Assembly: GCF_016278385.1 (NCBI RefSeq) | Contig: NZ_JADQBY010000047.1 | Location: forward strand, 1-39,407 | Direction of reading: 5' to 3' | Length of the DNA: 39,407 nt | From: Methanolobus sp. | Lineage (GTDB): Archaea; Halobacteriota; Methanosarcinia; Methanosarcinales; Methanosarcinaceae | In this document: positions 16,697-25,477 of the stretch, piece after piece | Layout of the letters: each line of letters starts with the position of its first letter | How positions within the stretch are numbered: position 1 is the stretch's first letter | The notes under the pieces: generated by a model | Told to the model about the DNA's origin: nothing | Databases searched by the model: none | Seen by the model: only the letters and a program-made list of their open reading frames with translations | Program-made: the position numbers and the translations under genes

Positions 16697-17032
16697 ATGA
16701 GGATGCTTGAAGAGTTCTTTCCCGAATTTACCGAGAAACTTGATGAAATAGACAAACTCTATGCCGAAAAAAGACCTATAGATGAGAAAACATATCAATA
16801 CCTATGCTTTGCTCTTTCCATCAAGGCCAGGTCAAAACCATGTGTTTTGAAACATTTTAAAGGTGCATTGGAGGCAGGAGCCACAGTAAAAGATCTCTCA
16901 TACATTTTTGCACTTACCATGAGGGAAGCAGCTGGTGCCGATGATTGCTGGACACATGATGTTATAGGAGACTGGAAAGAGATATTAAAAGGAAATGTCT
17001 GTTGCAGTTGTTCCGGTGACGAAGATAAGTGA
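16697..17032 (+). CDS. Carboxymuconolactone decarboxylase-like (AhpD fold) small protein
   Basis: 111 residues. The central segment ALSIKARSKPCVLKHFKGAL followed by EAGATVKDLSYIFALTMREAAG is the CMD/AhpD helical core with C-x3-H in place of the peroxidase C-x2-C motif, so disulfide reductase activity is doubtful. The C-terminus adds a short cysteine cluster (CCSCSG), which could bind metal or serve in thiol exchange. GGAGAT lies 7 bases before the ATG. It is followed after about 190 bases by two cysteine-containing paralogues on the same strand. Confidence 0.75.
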   Translation: MRMLEEFFPEFTEKLDEIDKLYAEKRPIDEKTYQYLCFALSIKARSKPCVLKHFKGALEAGATVKDLSYIFALTMREAAGADDCWTHDVIGDWKEILKGNVCCSCSGDEDK

Positions 17033-17220
17033 ACAGATAAACATATCATACTGAAATAGTTTTATTTTAACATATTCTTTTTTTATGAATTACAGCAGCT
17101 ATCGGACAGAACTGCTGAAAAACAGATGTTTTTTAATTTAGACGCAAACTTTTAAAAACACCAACATGCAATGAAACTATAATTATAGACGTTTTATGGA
17201 GATCAAAAGGAGAACATACC

Positions 17221-17541
17221 ATGGCATCGGAAGTAAAAGTAAATTCAGCAATTTGTGGTTTTCAGCACAAAATAACCGGACAACTTGAGGGGAAGACCGT
17301 CATCACAGATATTGATACTAACTGCAGCAAGGTCGCTAAGATCTCACATATGGAGATACCAAAAAAGGAAACTATGAACATAAAGGAAAATTATGTCATG
17401 GACCAGGCAAAAGATGTCTGCTGCACAACATGCATCGTGCCTGCGGGAGTACTTCATGTATGCAAGATGGAATTGGGTATGCTTTCAAAAACACTGGCAA
17501 AACAATCCGAAAGAGTTAGTATCGAATTCAATGACGACTGA
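17221..17541 (+). CDS. Small cysteine-containing protein, tandem copy 1 (DUF6951-like)
   Basis: 106 residues, function unknown. It opens with VNSAICGF, has a central NC, a cluster CCTTC, then VPAGVLHVCKMELGML near the end. From memory this pattern resembles the family labelled DUF6951 in methanogens and anaerobic bacteria. The regularly placed cysteines suggest a bound metal or iron-sulfur cluster, but that is inference. AAGGAG lies upstream of ATG 17221. The next gene is a close paralogue beginning 14 bases after this stop codon. Confidence 0.75.
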   Translation: MASEVKVNSAICGFQHKITGQLEGKTVITDIDTNCSKVAKISHMEIPKKETMNIKENYVMDQAKDVCCTTCIVPAGVLHVCKMELGMLSKTLAKQSERVSIEFNDD

Positions 17542-17555
17542 ATACGTGATTGAAA

Positions 17556-17879
17556 ATGACGACAACTGTTAGGGTGAATTCAGCAATATGTGGGTTTACC
17601 CACAAGATTACAGGGGAACTTGATGGAAGTACTATTATCATAGATATTGACACACCCTGTGAGAAGATCAAGAAAATGTCACACATGGAAATCCCCATGA
17701 TGGAAACCATGGACATTAAAGATAATTTTGTTATTGACAAAGCAAAAGAAATCCAGTGCACACCTATATGCCTTGTACCGGCAGGGGTTCTTCATGTATG
17801 CAGGATGGAAACCGGTATGCTTTCAAAGAATCTGGCTAAGAAGTCAGAGAGAGTGAGCATAGAGTTCGATGAACTATAA
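17556..17879 (+). CDS. Small cysteine-containing protein, tandem copy 2 (DUF6951-like)
   Basis: 107 residues from ATG 17556 (a TTG at 17550 would add two residues). It is roughly 60% identical by eye to the preceding gene along its whole length. It keeps VNSAICGF, the PC at the centre and VPAGVLHVCRMETGML, while CCTTC has become CTPIC, so the cysteine at the first position of the pair is lost. The two genes are clearly a tandem duplication in one operon; a hairpin follows at 17909. Confidence 0.75.
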   Translation: MTTTVRVNSAICGFTHKITGELDGSTIIIDIDTPCEKIKKMSHMEIPMMETMDIKDNFVIDKAKEIQCTPICLVPAGVLHVCRMETGMLSKNLAKKSERVSIEFDEL

Positions 17880-17908
17880 AAAATAAAATGGAGTTTGTGG
17901 AGGATTTG

Positions 17909-17923
17909 GGGTGCTTTGCACCC
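17909..17923 (+). terminator. Hairpin after the tandem cysteine-protein genes
   Basis: GGGTGC-ttt-GCACCC, a 6-bp GC-rich stem with a 3-base loop, about 30 bases past the second stop codon. Confidence 0.5.
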
Positions 17924-18004
17924 ACATAGACTTCAGACCTTACAAATATTAGATTCCGTCAGCCTTTTATTAAGAGATGACAGTTCGTTTTTCACGAAGG
18001 TTGA

Positions 18005-18169
18005 TCACATTGTTAAGCTGGAAGCTTTTACCGGTTTCATGTTGAAAGCAGGGATATTTTCCTCTTTTTTCCAGTATGAAGAAAGCTGATAGTGTATTCT
18101 GCTCATCATACATCGTCTGAAATGGTTCAGGTTAATAACCTTGTATCTAAGTTTTGTTGCTATATCCAT
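18005..18169 (-). CDS. Possible small basic protein (54 aa)
   Basis: ATG at 18167-18169 follows AAAAGGTGAAAAT, a good archaeal Shine-Dalgarno sequence although closely spaced, and TGA lies at 18005-18007. The product is basic and rich in Arg, Lys, Tyr and Met with one Cys. No family is recognised. A TATA-like stretch lies upstream near 18220-18235. It occupies an otherwise empty 460-base interval between plus-strand genes, antisense to both. Confidence 0.35.
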   Translation of the reverse strand: MDIATKLRYKVINLNHFRRCMMSRIHYQLSSYWKKEENIPAFNMKPVKASSLTM

Positions 18170-18352
18170 ATTTTCACCTTTTAATTCTACCAGATACCGG
18201 CATCCTATGTATAACCTTATAATATTTAGTATTATCGTTTTTAGGTATAATGTATATGTGCATTAATAAAAATCCAGATATAAACCTATAGCTAAATAAT
18301 GCGTATATAGATGAAAGTCAATTATTATGAAATATAAAAGGAGATGAGATGT

Positions 18353-19063
18353 TTGAATAAGAAAATTATCAAAATCATTGCTTTCATTGCAATACTTTCA
18401 ATTGCAATCCTAAGTTCCGGATGTGTAAAAACAGATGAGGACAATGTGCAGGGAGAATTGCCTACAGGCGAGGATAATGACGCCGTGGATGAGATAACTG
18501 ACATGGTTCAGCCCATTACAAGTTCCTATTCAGAAAATGACAGTCAGAATACAGTATATGCCATAAAGGGAGACGCCATCATCGTGAAACTCGCAGAGAA
18601 TCCCACAACGGGTTATTCATGGAACCTGACGAACAGCAATGGACTGGAACTCACAGAAGACAATTATGAACAGAAAGAGGGAACTGATAAACTCGTTGGC
18701 GTAGGTGGCATTCATCAGTGGATATTTGAAGTTACCGACAGGGGTGAGCAGAATATTTCAGCAGTTTACATGCGTCCATGGGAAGAAAAGACAGGAGCTG
18801 AAGACACTTTCAAACTGAATGTTATGGCTCTTAATGAAGATGAATTAATAAAAGGGACCGGAACGATTACGTATCTGGAACTGGAAGGTGGATTCTATGG
18901 CATAATCGCTGCAGATGATTCACACTATGACCCGATAAACCTTGCAGAACAATTCCAAAATGATGGAATCATGGTCGAATTTGTTGCATACCCAAGAGAT
19001 GACCTGATGAGTTTCCACATGTGGGGACAGTTAATCGAAATAAGGACCATTGCTGTGGAGTGA
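18353..19063 (+). CDS. Chagasin-type (I42) protease-inhibitor lipoprotein with extra C-terminal domain
   Basis: A lipoprotein signal (NKKIIKII, hydrophobic run, LSSGC with Cys24) is followed by an acidic linker. Next comes a domain carrying all three inhibitory loops of the chagasin/I42 family: NPTTGY, GVGGIHQW and RPW. Chagasin-family proteins block papain-like cysteine proteases by inserting these loops into the active site. The last 65 residues (from about GTGTITYLELEGGFYGI) look like a small OB-like beta domain common to secreted archaeal proteins. An ATG at 18344 directly abuts AAAGGAG; the TTG at 18353 is spaced 9 bases from it and starts the signal peptide cleanly, so I choose TTG. It stands alone. 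Confidence 0.8.
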   Translation: MNKKIIKIIAFIAILSIAILSSGCVKTDEDNVQGELPTGEDNDAVDEITDMVQPITSSYSENDSQNTVYAIKGDAIIVKLAENPTTGYSWNLTNSNGLELTEDNYEQKEGTDKLVGVGGIHQWIFEVTDRGEQNISAVYMRPWEEKTGAEDTFKLNVMALNEDELIKGTGTITYLELEGGFYGIIAADDSHYDPINLAEQFQNDGIMVEFVAYPRDDLMSFHMWGQLIEIRTIAVE

Positions 19064-19147
19064 ATAAAAACAGATGATCTGTTACCTGAATAACATATCC
19101 TTTTTACTATTTTTATAATTCATTGCCGAGGACTACTGTGATACTCT

Positions 19148-20273
19148 TTATTCGAGATTATGCATTATTGGAAGCAGGGGACTGTTTATTGGCTCGCCAA
19201 ATGCCCTGTCATTCAGTTCCACCCTGTCCTTTATTAGCTTTAGACCTGTAACACTTATCATTCCGTAGAGTGCTGCTGTCAGACCACCGAGTACCGGTGC
19301 AGGGATAGAGGCCAGCAGGCCGGAGAATTAGGGGATGAGTGAGAACAATATGAGATACCTGCACCTATCTGCACAACCTGCACACAGGACACCCTTGTAA
19401 GAGCCACAAGACCGATGTTCTCTGAATAACTGGTGGTACCACATGCACCAAATACACCGGCAATGAAACATGAAATACCTTCTGAACCAATACCACGATT
19501 TATCTTTTTATTGTCAATTGGCAGGTCTGCAATCGTGGATATAGCATGGTAGTCGCCCGCACTTTCAATGATACTGACCATGAATGCGAAAAGAAGTATG
19601 ATTATGGCACTTACGTCAAAGACCGGAGTGCCCCATGTAAATAAATTTGGAAGACTGAAAAATGGAAGGCTTTTCACCAGAGTAAAATCAACCAGTCCAA
19701 ATACAATACTCATGATATAACCGACCAGTACACTTGTAATCACAGGCATGGTCCTGAATGTTCTTTTCGCTTTCAGTGCAACAAGTATTGTGGTGATAAA
19801 TGTCATAAGGGCAATGATAGAAGAAGGCAGAATAGTGGCGTCGGAAGCATCGACAAAATAGTCAAAAGAATACTGGACAGCCACATTGGCAAGAGAGAAA
19901 ACCACAAGCGTGATGGTTATGCCTGTTACAAGAGGTGAGAAGAGTTTTTTCAGTTTGCCGATAAGCCCTAACGCCCCGGTCAGTCCTCCAACAATACCAC
20001 CAACAAACAGGGTACCTTCCACTGCGGCAAGGCCAATCCCGGAACCGATTGCAATAAGTCTGGGAATGAAAGCAAAACTCGAACCCTGAACAACGAAGAA
20101 CTTAGAACCGATAAATGTCTGTAACAAGGTTGCAATGCTCATCGCAAGAAGAACAGCCTGTCATCACTGCAATATCCGAAAGTGAAGCCCTATTGCAGAA
20201 CCAACGACCAGCGAGTGACAGTGGCACCGAACATCGCAAGTACGTGCTGGAATCCTAAAACAATCCGTTTCAT
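19148..20273 (-). pseudogene. Xanthine/uracil permease (NCS2) pseudogene
   Basis: A nucleobase:cation symporter-2 gene with at least four lesions. The 5' end is recognisable (KRIVLGFQHVLAMFGATVT, from ATG 20271-20273), then small deletions shift the frame twice before the long open middle (about 19390-20142, from SIATLLQTFIGSKFFVVQGSSF to YSENIGLVALTRV). Near the 3' end another frameshift at about 19350 scrambles the C-terminus. In the restored frame a TAA replaces the Lys expected between I-P and F-S-G, after which ASIPAPVLGGLTAALYGMISVTG continues to a natural stop at 19148-19150. Independent lesions at both ends make sequencing error an unlikely explanation. The product would not be a functional permease. 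Confidence 0.9.
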
Positions 20274-20492
20274 ACCAATCTCCATAAAATGATTTTAACT
20301 AACTCTATTTCAACTTTAGCAGCCAGTCGTTTTCTATATAGATGATAGATATAACTACCACAGTTTTTGATTATGACAACCTTTTTCCCAAACCAATATT
20401 CATTTTTCATGATTAATATTGTTTGGGTCAGTTTTTAAGGGGTGAAAACATTTTTGAACAAACAGAAAGATATGAATTAAAGGAGGCATCTG

Positions 20493-20687
20493 ATGGATAA
20501 AAAGAAAGAAATGATGGGGAAAAAAATAGAGGACATTGAGATTCCAAGTCTTGACGAACAGATAGATACCTGGTGCACAGTACCGGAGCAAAATGATGAT
20601 ACAAAAAGTGCAGATGACCTAGAAATTGATGCTTGGTGTGATAACACTACAGTGGAAGAGGAAGAAAAGAAAAAAACTAAAAAATAA
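20493..20687 (+). CDS. Small acidic protein with repeated D-x-W-C motif
   Basis: 64 residues behind a strong AAAGGAGG ribosome binding site, so very probably translated. The sequence holds two copies of a short pattern: LDEQIDTWC (residues 20-28) and DLEIDAWC (42-49), separated by a polar acidic linker, and ends in a charged EEEEKKKTKK tail. No fold or family is recognised. The two spaced Trp-Cys motifs could form a metal site or an interaction peptide (inference). It ends one base from the convergent sfsA gene. Confidence 0.7.
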   Translation: MDKKKEMMGKKIEDIEIPSLDEQIDTWCTVPEQNDDTKSADDLEIDAWCDNTTVEEEEKKKTKK

Positions 20688-20688
20688 A

Positions 20689-21456
20689 CTACGTTCTTGT
20701 TTCTATTTTTTGTCGGAGGATTGTGTCGCATAGCGGAAGTTGACAGTGGTAACTAATCACCCCATCATTAAATGAGAACAAGAGCGGGAACACCTTTACA
20801 CCAGCCTCCAGAGCCTTCTCAAAAGTCTCTGCAAATGCAGGGTCGATAATCCCGTTGGCCGTGAAGCATTCTGCCTCCGGCCTGAGAACAAGGATGAGTA
20901 CAGCGGCTTCATGCCCCTCACTCCTTGCCTTGATAAGTTCTTCAAGATGGCGCTTTCCACGCGTTGTCGGAGCATCAGGGAAAGAGGCGATCCTGCCTTC
21001 TGCCAGTGTACAGCCCTTGACCTCTACCCATATACTCTTACCCTCTTTCAGAATCAGATAATCAAGCCTGCTGTCACCGTACTTCTTCTCCGGCAGGATA
21101 CTGTCCGCATTACTTAAAATATCCACAACCCCATTCTCAATAACCCAGCCGGATATCTGCCTGTGAAATGCAGAGTTAATGAGTATCCAGTTTACTCCTA
21201 TCTTCCCTGCTATCATGTCCCATCCGGTCTTTCTCTTCGGATTATCGGCCTTTCTCAAAAGTACCCTATTACCGGGATAGAGTACGTCAATGAGCCTGCC
21301 GGGGTCATGCACATGAACCTTCTCCTGCTTTTTGTTGCCGTTCTCCTCGATCTCAACGATGGCAAGGAAGCGATTTGGGCGCTCTATGAGAGTGCCCTCG
21401 GTGTCGGTGTGGATGTGAAGGACTTGCTGGTAGGGGGTAGAGAGTGGTGAAGTCAT
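20689..21456 (-). CDS. sfsA: SfsA family nuclease-fold protein
   Basis: A homologue of the sugar fermentation stimulation protein, a DNA-binding PD-(D/E)xK-fold protein of uncertain physiological role. Family signatures are HVHDPGRL (OB-like N-terminal domain), NWILINSAFH, then the nuclease core GDSRLDYLI with VEVKGCTL (catalytic D and E-x-K) and SFPDAPTTRGKRHLEEL. The reading frame opens at 21480, but the ATG at 21456 (TSPLSTPYQ follows) gives the usual N-terminus at 255 residues; neither has a clear ribosome binding site. It is convergent with the small D-x-W-C protein. Confidence 0.92.
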   Translation of the reverse strand: MTSPLSTPYQQVLHIHTDTEGTLIERPNRFLAIVEIEENGNKKQEKVHVHDPGRLIDVLYPGNRVLLRKADNPKRKTGWDMIAGKIGVNWILINSAFHRQISGWVIENGVVDILSNADSILPEKKYGDSRLDYLILKEGKSIWVEVKGCTLAEGRIASFPDAPTTRGKRHLEELIKARSEGHEAAVLILVLRPEAECFTANGIIDPAFAETFEKALEAGVKVFPLLFSFNDGVISYHCQLPLCDTILRQKIETRT

Positions 21457-21534
21457 GAATTTGAGATGTTGATATTGCAATTTGAAGGGGATTAGTCACA
21501 TTGGAACCCATGTTTGACAGGTAAAAGTAATAAA

Positions 21535-21587
21535 GTGTTCTTAGCTAAGTAGTATTCGACCAAAAATGCCACCAGAACTAAGAACAC
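21535..21587. repeat. 10-bp inverted repeat
   Basis: GTGTTCTTAG (21535-21544) and CTAAGAACAC (21578-21587) are perfect reverse complements 33 bases apart. They lie in a gene-free, very AT-rich stretch (21481-21817) that also holds (AATAT) repeats near 21723. It may be a remnant of an insertion sequence end; no transposase is visible. Confidence 0.4.
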
Positions 21588-21817
21588 ACGAAATTACTCC
21601 CAATGAGAATATATATTTTCTTTTTTGAACTATAAGCTTTTTAAAAACAGTTATTACTTATTTAGAAGTGATTCCCCTACATAAATCATAATATATAATG
21701 TATTCAGCATAATTGCACATGTAATATAATATAATATAATAATTAAATATATAGTATATGAATATATGGTGAAGTGTATAATTTACTTTATACTTTTTAA
21801 AAATGGGATTGAGATTA

Positions 21818-22220
21818 ATGAAAATACTTATAGTTGGAGTGGGAAGTTTAGTCGGACAGAATATTCTGGATGTTTTTAACTATCCACAATTCAATCGTCG
21901 TAAATACGTAACTGTGTTTGGTACTAACAGCCTGGAATACAACGCAAATAATTTCCGTTGCGATAAGTGCTGCATCGTTCCAACTACTGCTAGTGGGGAA
22001 TTTGTACCATCCATCATAAATGTTATATTTGCCTTTTGCAGAGACATTCTTGCTTGGAGATACAGAGAAAACTCCTGAATATAAGGATGCTGTGTACTTT
22101 AAAGACCTTCTGGCCCGGCCCATAACTCGGAAACAACCAGATACAATGACTACGTACAAAGTATGGTCCAGTCAACAAAGCATAGAAGTATTCTCCAAGG
22201 AAAATAACTACTGGCAGTAG
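21818..22220 (+). pseudogene. Truncated, frameshifted gene starting with a dinucleotide-binding fold
   Basis: The first 70 codons from ATG 21818 are clean: KILIVGVGSLVGQNIL is a Rossmann or pre-ATP-grasp start, followed by YVTVFGTNSLEYNANNFRCDKC. Near 22015-22025 this frame stops making sense. A second frame beginning there (LPFAETFLLGDTEKTPEYKDAVYFKDLL) runs to a stop at 22218-22220. This looks like the head of an ATP-grasp (carbamoyl-phosphate-synthase-like) surface-polysaccharide gene joined by deletion to another coding segment. I cannot tell whether both parts came from the same gene. Confidence 0.6.
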
Positions 22221-22392
22221 ACAATTAATATAGTTCAGTGAGGATTTTCTTAATAGAACATTGCATTTGCATAAGCTACGGCTGTAATTAACATCCGGAT
22301 AATTTCGAAGCATTACATAGTAAGCATGTAAAAACCTCCCCACATATAGATTAACTTTATTATATATCGACTTACATATAGTGGAGAGACAA

Positions 22393-23481
22393 ATGATCAA
22401 CATAACTAAACCTTATTTGCCTGACAGAGAGAAACTGAATGAATACATCGACGGAATATATGACAGAGCTTGGCTGACGAATAATGGCCCTCTTACTCAG
22501 GAACTCACACAGCGACTAGAGAAATATCTGGGTGTTGAAAATCTCCTGTTAGTATCCAATGGGACATTGGCCTTGCAGGTTGCATATAGGGCCATGGGTG
22601 TCTGTGGAAAGGCAATAACAACTCCTTTTAGTTTTGTAGCCACAACCAGTTCTCTTGTATGGGAAGGTATTGAACCTGTATTTGTAGATATAGATCCTGA
22701 AACACTTTGCATAGGTTCTTCTGAAATTGAAGAAGCCATTACACCAGAAACTACAGCCATAGTACCTGTACATGTTTTTGGAAATGCCTGTGACATCGAG
22801 GAAATTGAAACTATCGCACAAAAGCATGGATTGAAAACCATCTATGACGGAGCACATGCCTTTGGAGTGCAATATAAAGGAAAAAGTATTTTATCTTATG
22901 GAGATGCAACGACCCTTAGTTTTCATGCGACTAAACTTTTTCACACAATTGAAGGCGGAGCTATCATCTTCAAAAAGAAGGAAGACTATGAAACAGCTAA
23001 GTTGATGACCACGTTTGGAATCAATGGCTCTGACTCAATTGTAGAACTGGGCATCAACGCAAAAATGAATGAATTTCAGGCTGCAATGGGTTTATGTGTA
23101 CTGGATGAAATCGATATTATTGTAGAAAAGCGTGCTAAAATATGGCAGCAATACCACAAAGAATTAGAAGATTTCCTCCAAATACCACTACTAAAAAAGA
23201 ATACCAGTAACAATTATAGTTATTTTCCCGTTTTATTTCAGAATGAAGAAACACTTTTGAGAGTTAAAGCAGCACTAAATGAACAAAAAATAAACCCACG
23301 AAGGTATTTTTATCCCTCTTTAGATACAGTGAGCTATTTACATTTGCATCAGAATCAAGAGATTTCAAAGGATATTGCCAGTAGAGTGCTTTGTTTGCCT
23401 GTTTATCCGGGGCTGGAAGAATTTGAAGTACAAAGTATCACAGATATAATTAAATCATGTTTACTGACAAAAAAAAAATGA
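22393..23481 (+). CDS. DegT/DnrJ/EryC1/StrS aminotransferase
   Basis: A PLP-dependent sugar aminotransferase making amino sugars for surface glycans from nucleotide-linked keto-sugars. Visible sites: the N-terminal NNGPLTQELTQRLEKYLGV, the cofactor aspartate in YDGAHAFG (about Asp152) and the Schiff-base lysine in SFHATKLFHTIEGG (Lys181). 362 residues from ATG 22393, preceded by GGAGAG; a GTG at 22381 is also in frame but lies inside the ribosome binding site. A TATA-like TTATATAT lies near 22360. Family members with this pattern include dTDP-4-amino-4,6-dideoxy sugar transaminases; the exact substrate is open. Confidence 0.93.
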   Translation: MINITKPYLPDREKLNEYIDGIYDRAWLTNNGPLTQELTQRLEKYLGVENLLLVSNGTLALQVAYRAMGVCGKAITTPFSFVATTSSLVWEGIEPVFVDIDPETLCIGSSEIEEAITPETTAIVPVHVFGNACDIEEIETIAQKHGLKTIYDGAHAFGVQYKGKSILSYGDATTLSFHATKLFHTIEGGAIIFKKKEDYETAKLMTTFGINGSDSIVELGINAKMNEFQAAMGLCVLDEIDIIVEKRAKIWQQYHKELEDFLQIPLLKKNTSNNYSYFPVLFQNEETLLRVKAALNEQKINPRRYFYPSLDTVSYLHLHQNQEISKDIASRVLCLPVYPGLEEFEVQSITDIIKSCLLTKKK

Positions 23482-23567
23482 GTCTTTGTGGCTCTTTTTT
23501 AAATCATCCATAACGATGCATACAAAAAAACCGTTTCCACTAGAATTATTTGTGATATAATTATCTA

Positions 23568-23816
23568 TCAAATTCCTATACCATTTTTCCGCGGTCTTGG
23601 TTTTTGATTATTTTCCTTTTTCTTTGTCTCCAAGGAGTAATAGCTATTGCTTCTAGTTGCCCCCTTGTTAAAATATCTATCTTCTGAGTCGTAATCATTC
23701 TCCATCATGTGTAGTATTTGATCTACAATTTCTACTACATCCTGATAATCCTCATTGAGGTATTCTATCAGGAAATCTACAGCGCCATTGCTTAGTAGTA
23801 CTTGAACTGCAACCAT
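23568..23816 (-). CDS. Hypothetical small protein (82 aa)
   Basis: An open frame from ATG 23816 with an acidic, amphipathic N-terminal half (VDFLIEYLNEDYQDVVEIVDQILHM) and a basic Pro-rich tail (KPRPRKNG). The composition looks like protein rather than antisense noise, and no gene lies opposite. No ribosome binding site is visible and the family is not recognised. Confidence 0.35.
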   Translation of the reverse strand: MVAVQVLLSNGAVDFLIEYLNEDYQDVVEIVDQILHMMENDYDSEDRYFNKGATRSNSYYSLETKKKENNQKPRPRKNGIGI

Positions 23817-24035
23817 GATTGAACAAGAAGTAAAAATAGGACGGATTACTTACAGTGTGTTGAAGCTGGAATCTTGAAATATGGAAGCGTAAATAAATGT
23901 GGTAATTGATGTCTAATACTAGATATACCTGTTTTAAAGCTCCGTATTTAGTAATAAAATATTAATGTATTTAGACTATACTCTTAATAAACAGGGACCT
24001 TAAAGCAGAAAGCATTGGAAGGGAAATGAACTCGT

Positions 24036-25265
24036 ATGAAGAAAATAATGATTCTTGGAGCAGGAAGAGGTCAGGTTCCAATTATTAATTTGGCTAAGAA
24101 AGCCGGATTTGAAACAATTGTTGCGAGTATCCCAGGTGATTATCCTGGTTTAAAAATTGCAAATAAAATATATGAAGTCGACATCACAGATAAAGAAAGA
24201 GTACTGGAAGCTGCCAGAAAAGAACATGTTGACGGAGTAATAGTAGACCAGATAGATATTGCAGTCCCGACTGCTGCCTACGTAACTGAGAAACTGGGAC
24301 TTCCAAGTATTGGCTATGATTGTTCATTAAAATTCACAAATAAATATTTAATGCGAAATGAATGCAGGAAATTGAACATAAAGGTACCTGATTATTATAA
24401 AGCCTCTACATTGCATGAAGCTAAAGGTAAATGCCTTGAAATTGGTCTCCCGGTTGTAATCAAACCCACTGATAACGCTAGCAGTAAAGGTGTATCTTTG
24501 ATAAAGAGCAATGATGAGATCGAAAATAAATTCGATGAAGCAATCAGGAATTCCATGGAAAAGAAGGTTATAATTGAAAAATACATACAAGGAAGAGAAT
24601 ATACAGTGGAAGGCTTCGCCTCGAATTACAAATTCACGAATCTGGTCATTGGAAAACGCAGATATTTTGACATATCTGATATGTTCATTCCCAGCCAAAC
24701 TATTTTTACTTCAGAGAACAGTGGCCCTATAGAAGAGCATATTTTAAGGATAAATCAGAAACTGATAGAGGGTTTCGGATTGAAGTTTGGAGTCACACAC
24801 AGCGAGTATCTGGTAGAAGAAGGAACAGAAGAAGTGTATCTGGTGGAAGTTGCTGCCAGAGGCGGTGGTGTTTACATATCGTCAGACCTTATAGAACTTG
24901 CCACAGGAATTGATGTTAATACTATGTTGCTTGATGTTGCTTCCGGAAACTTGGATGAGATAGAGATACAGGACATAAAGAACAATGTATCTTGCTACTT
25001 ATGTTTCACATTACCAGAAGGAATCATCAAAGAAATAAAAGGTATTGAAAGAGTGAAGAGGTTGCCAGGTGTTTGTAAGATATTTTTGGACTCTGTCTGG
25101 GTAGGTATGAAAACCGAAGCCATGAAAGACAAATCCATGCGTATGGGCCCAATCCTTATTAAAGGTAAAAATAAGGAACAATGCGAAAAGACTATAAATG
25201 AAGTAAAACATCTTCTGGAGATTAATGTAGAGACTTCTGAGGGAGAAAAGGGTATAATCTGGTAA
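24036..25265 (+). CDS. ATP-grasp ligase, carbamoyl-phosphate-synthase-like
   Basis: 409 residues with a pre-ATP-grasp Rossmann start (KIMILGAGRGQVPIINLAKKAGF), an ATP-clamp region (PVVIKPTDNASSKGV, about 141-155) and a metal-binding end (YLVEVAARGGGV, about 272-283). Enzymes of this type join a carboxylate to an amine using ATP. In glycan clusters they are usually thought to add amino acids to sugars or to make activated precursors. Its place between a sugar aminotransferase and a flippase fits that role, which is inference. Start ATG 24036; a near-upstream ATG (24027) is in frame and could add three residues. Confidence 0.88.
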   Translation: MKKIMILGAGRGQVPIINLAKKAGFETIVASIPGDYPGLKIANKIYEVDITDKERVLEAARKEHVDGVIVDQIDIAVPTAAYVTEKLGLPSIGYDCSLKFTNKYLMRNECRKLNIKVPDYYKASTLHEAKGKCLEIGLPVVIKPTDNASSKGVSLIKSNDEIENKFDEAIRNSMEKKVIIEKYIQGREYTVEGFASNYKFTNLVIGKRRYFDISDMFIPSQTIFTSENSGPIEEHILRINQKLIEGFGLKFGVTHSEYLVEEGTEEVYLVEVAARGGGVYISSDLIELATGIDVNTMLLDVASGNLDEIEIQDIKNNVSCYLCFTLPEGIIKEIKGIERVKRLPGVCKIFLDSVWVGMKTEAMKDKSMRMGPILIKGKNKEQCEKTINEVKHLLEINVETSEGEKGIIW

Positions 25266-25477
25266 ACAATATATCTGAATCAAATGTGATTTTTTTTTAT
25301 AATATATTATTATATAAGTAATAAAAGAATCCAAAATAATGTCAGCTTTTTGTACGCAAGATTGCCTAACCTAATTTAGGTGACGCCTTCCAGCAAATAT
25401 ATAGTATTCTATACACTATAAATTCATTTTACAAGGTGATTCAACAGTCAGCTAAAAAAACGATGGGAAATTACAAT

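Noticed and set aside
17895-18089. 64-codon plus-strand frame after the tandem cysteine genes
   Set aside because: It runs through the terminator-like hairpin, lacks a ribosome binding site and has unconvincing composition.
25436-25477. GTG start giving a 14-residue longer flippase
   Set aside because: The GTG lies inside the AGGTGAT sequence that would itself be the ribosome binding site, and the extension does not belong to the family N-terminus; kept only as an alternative.
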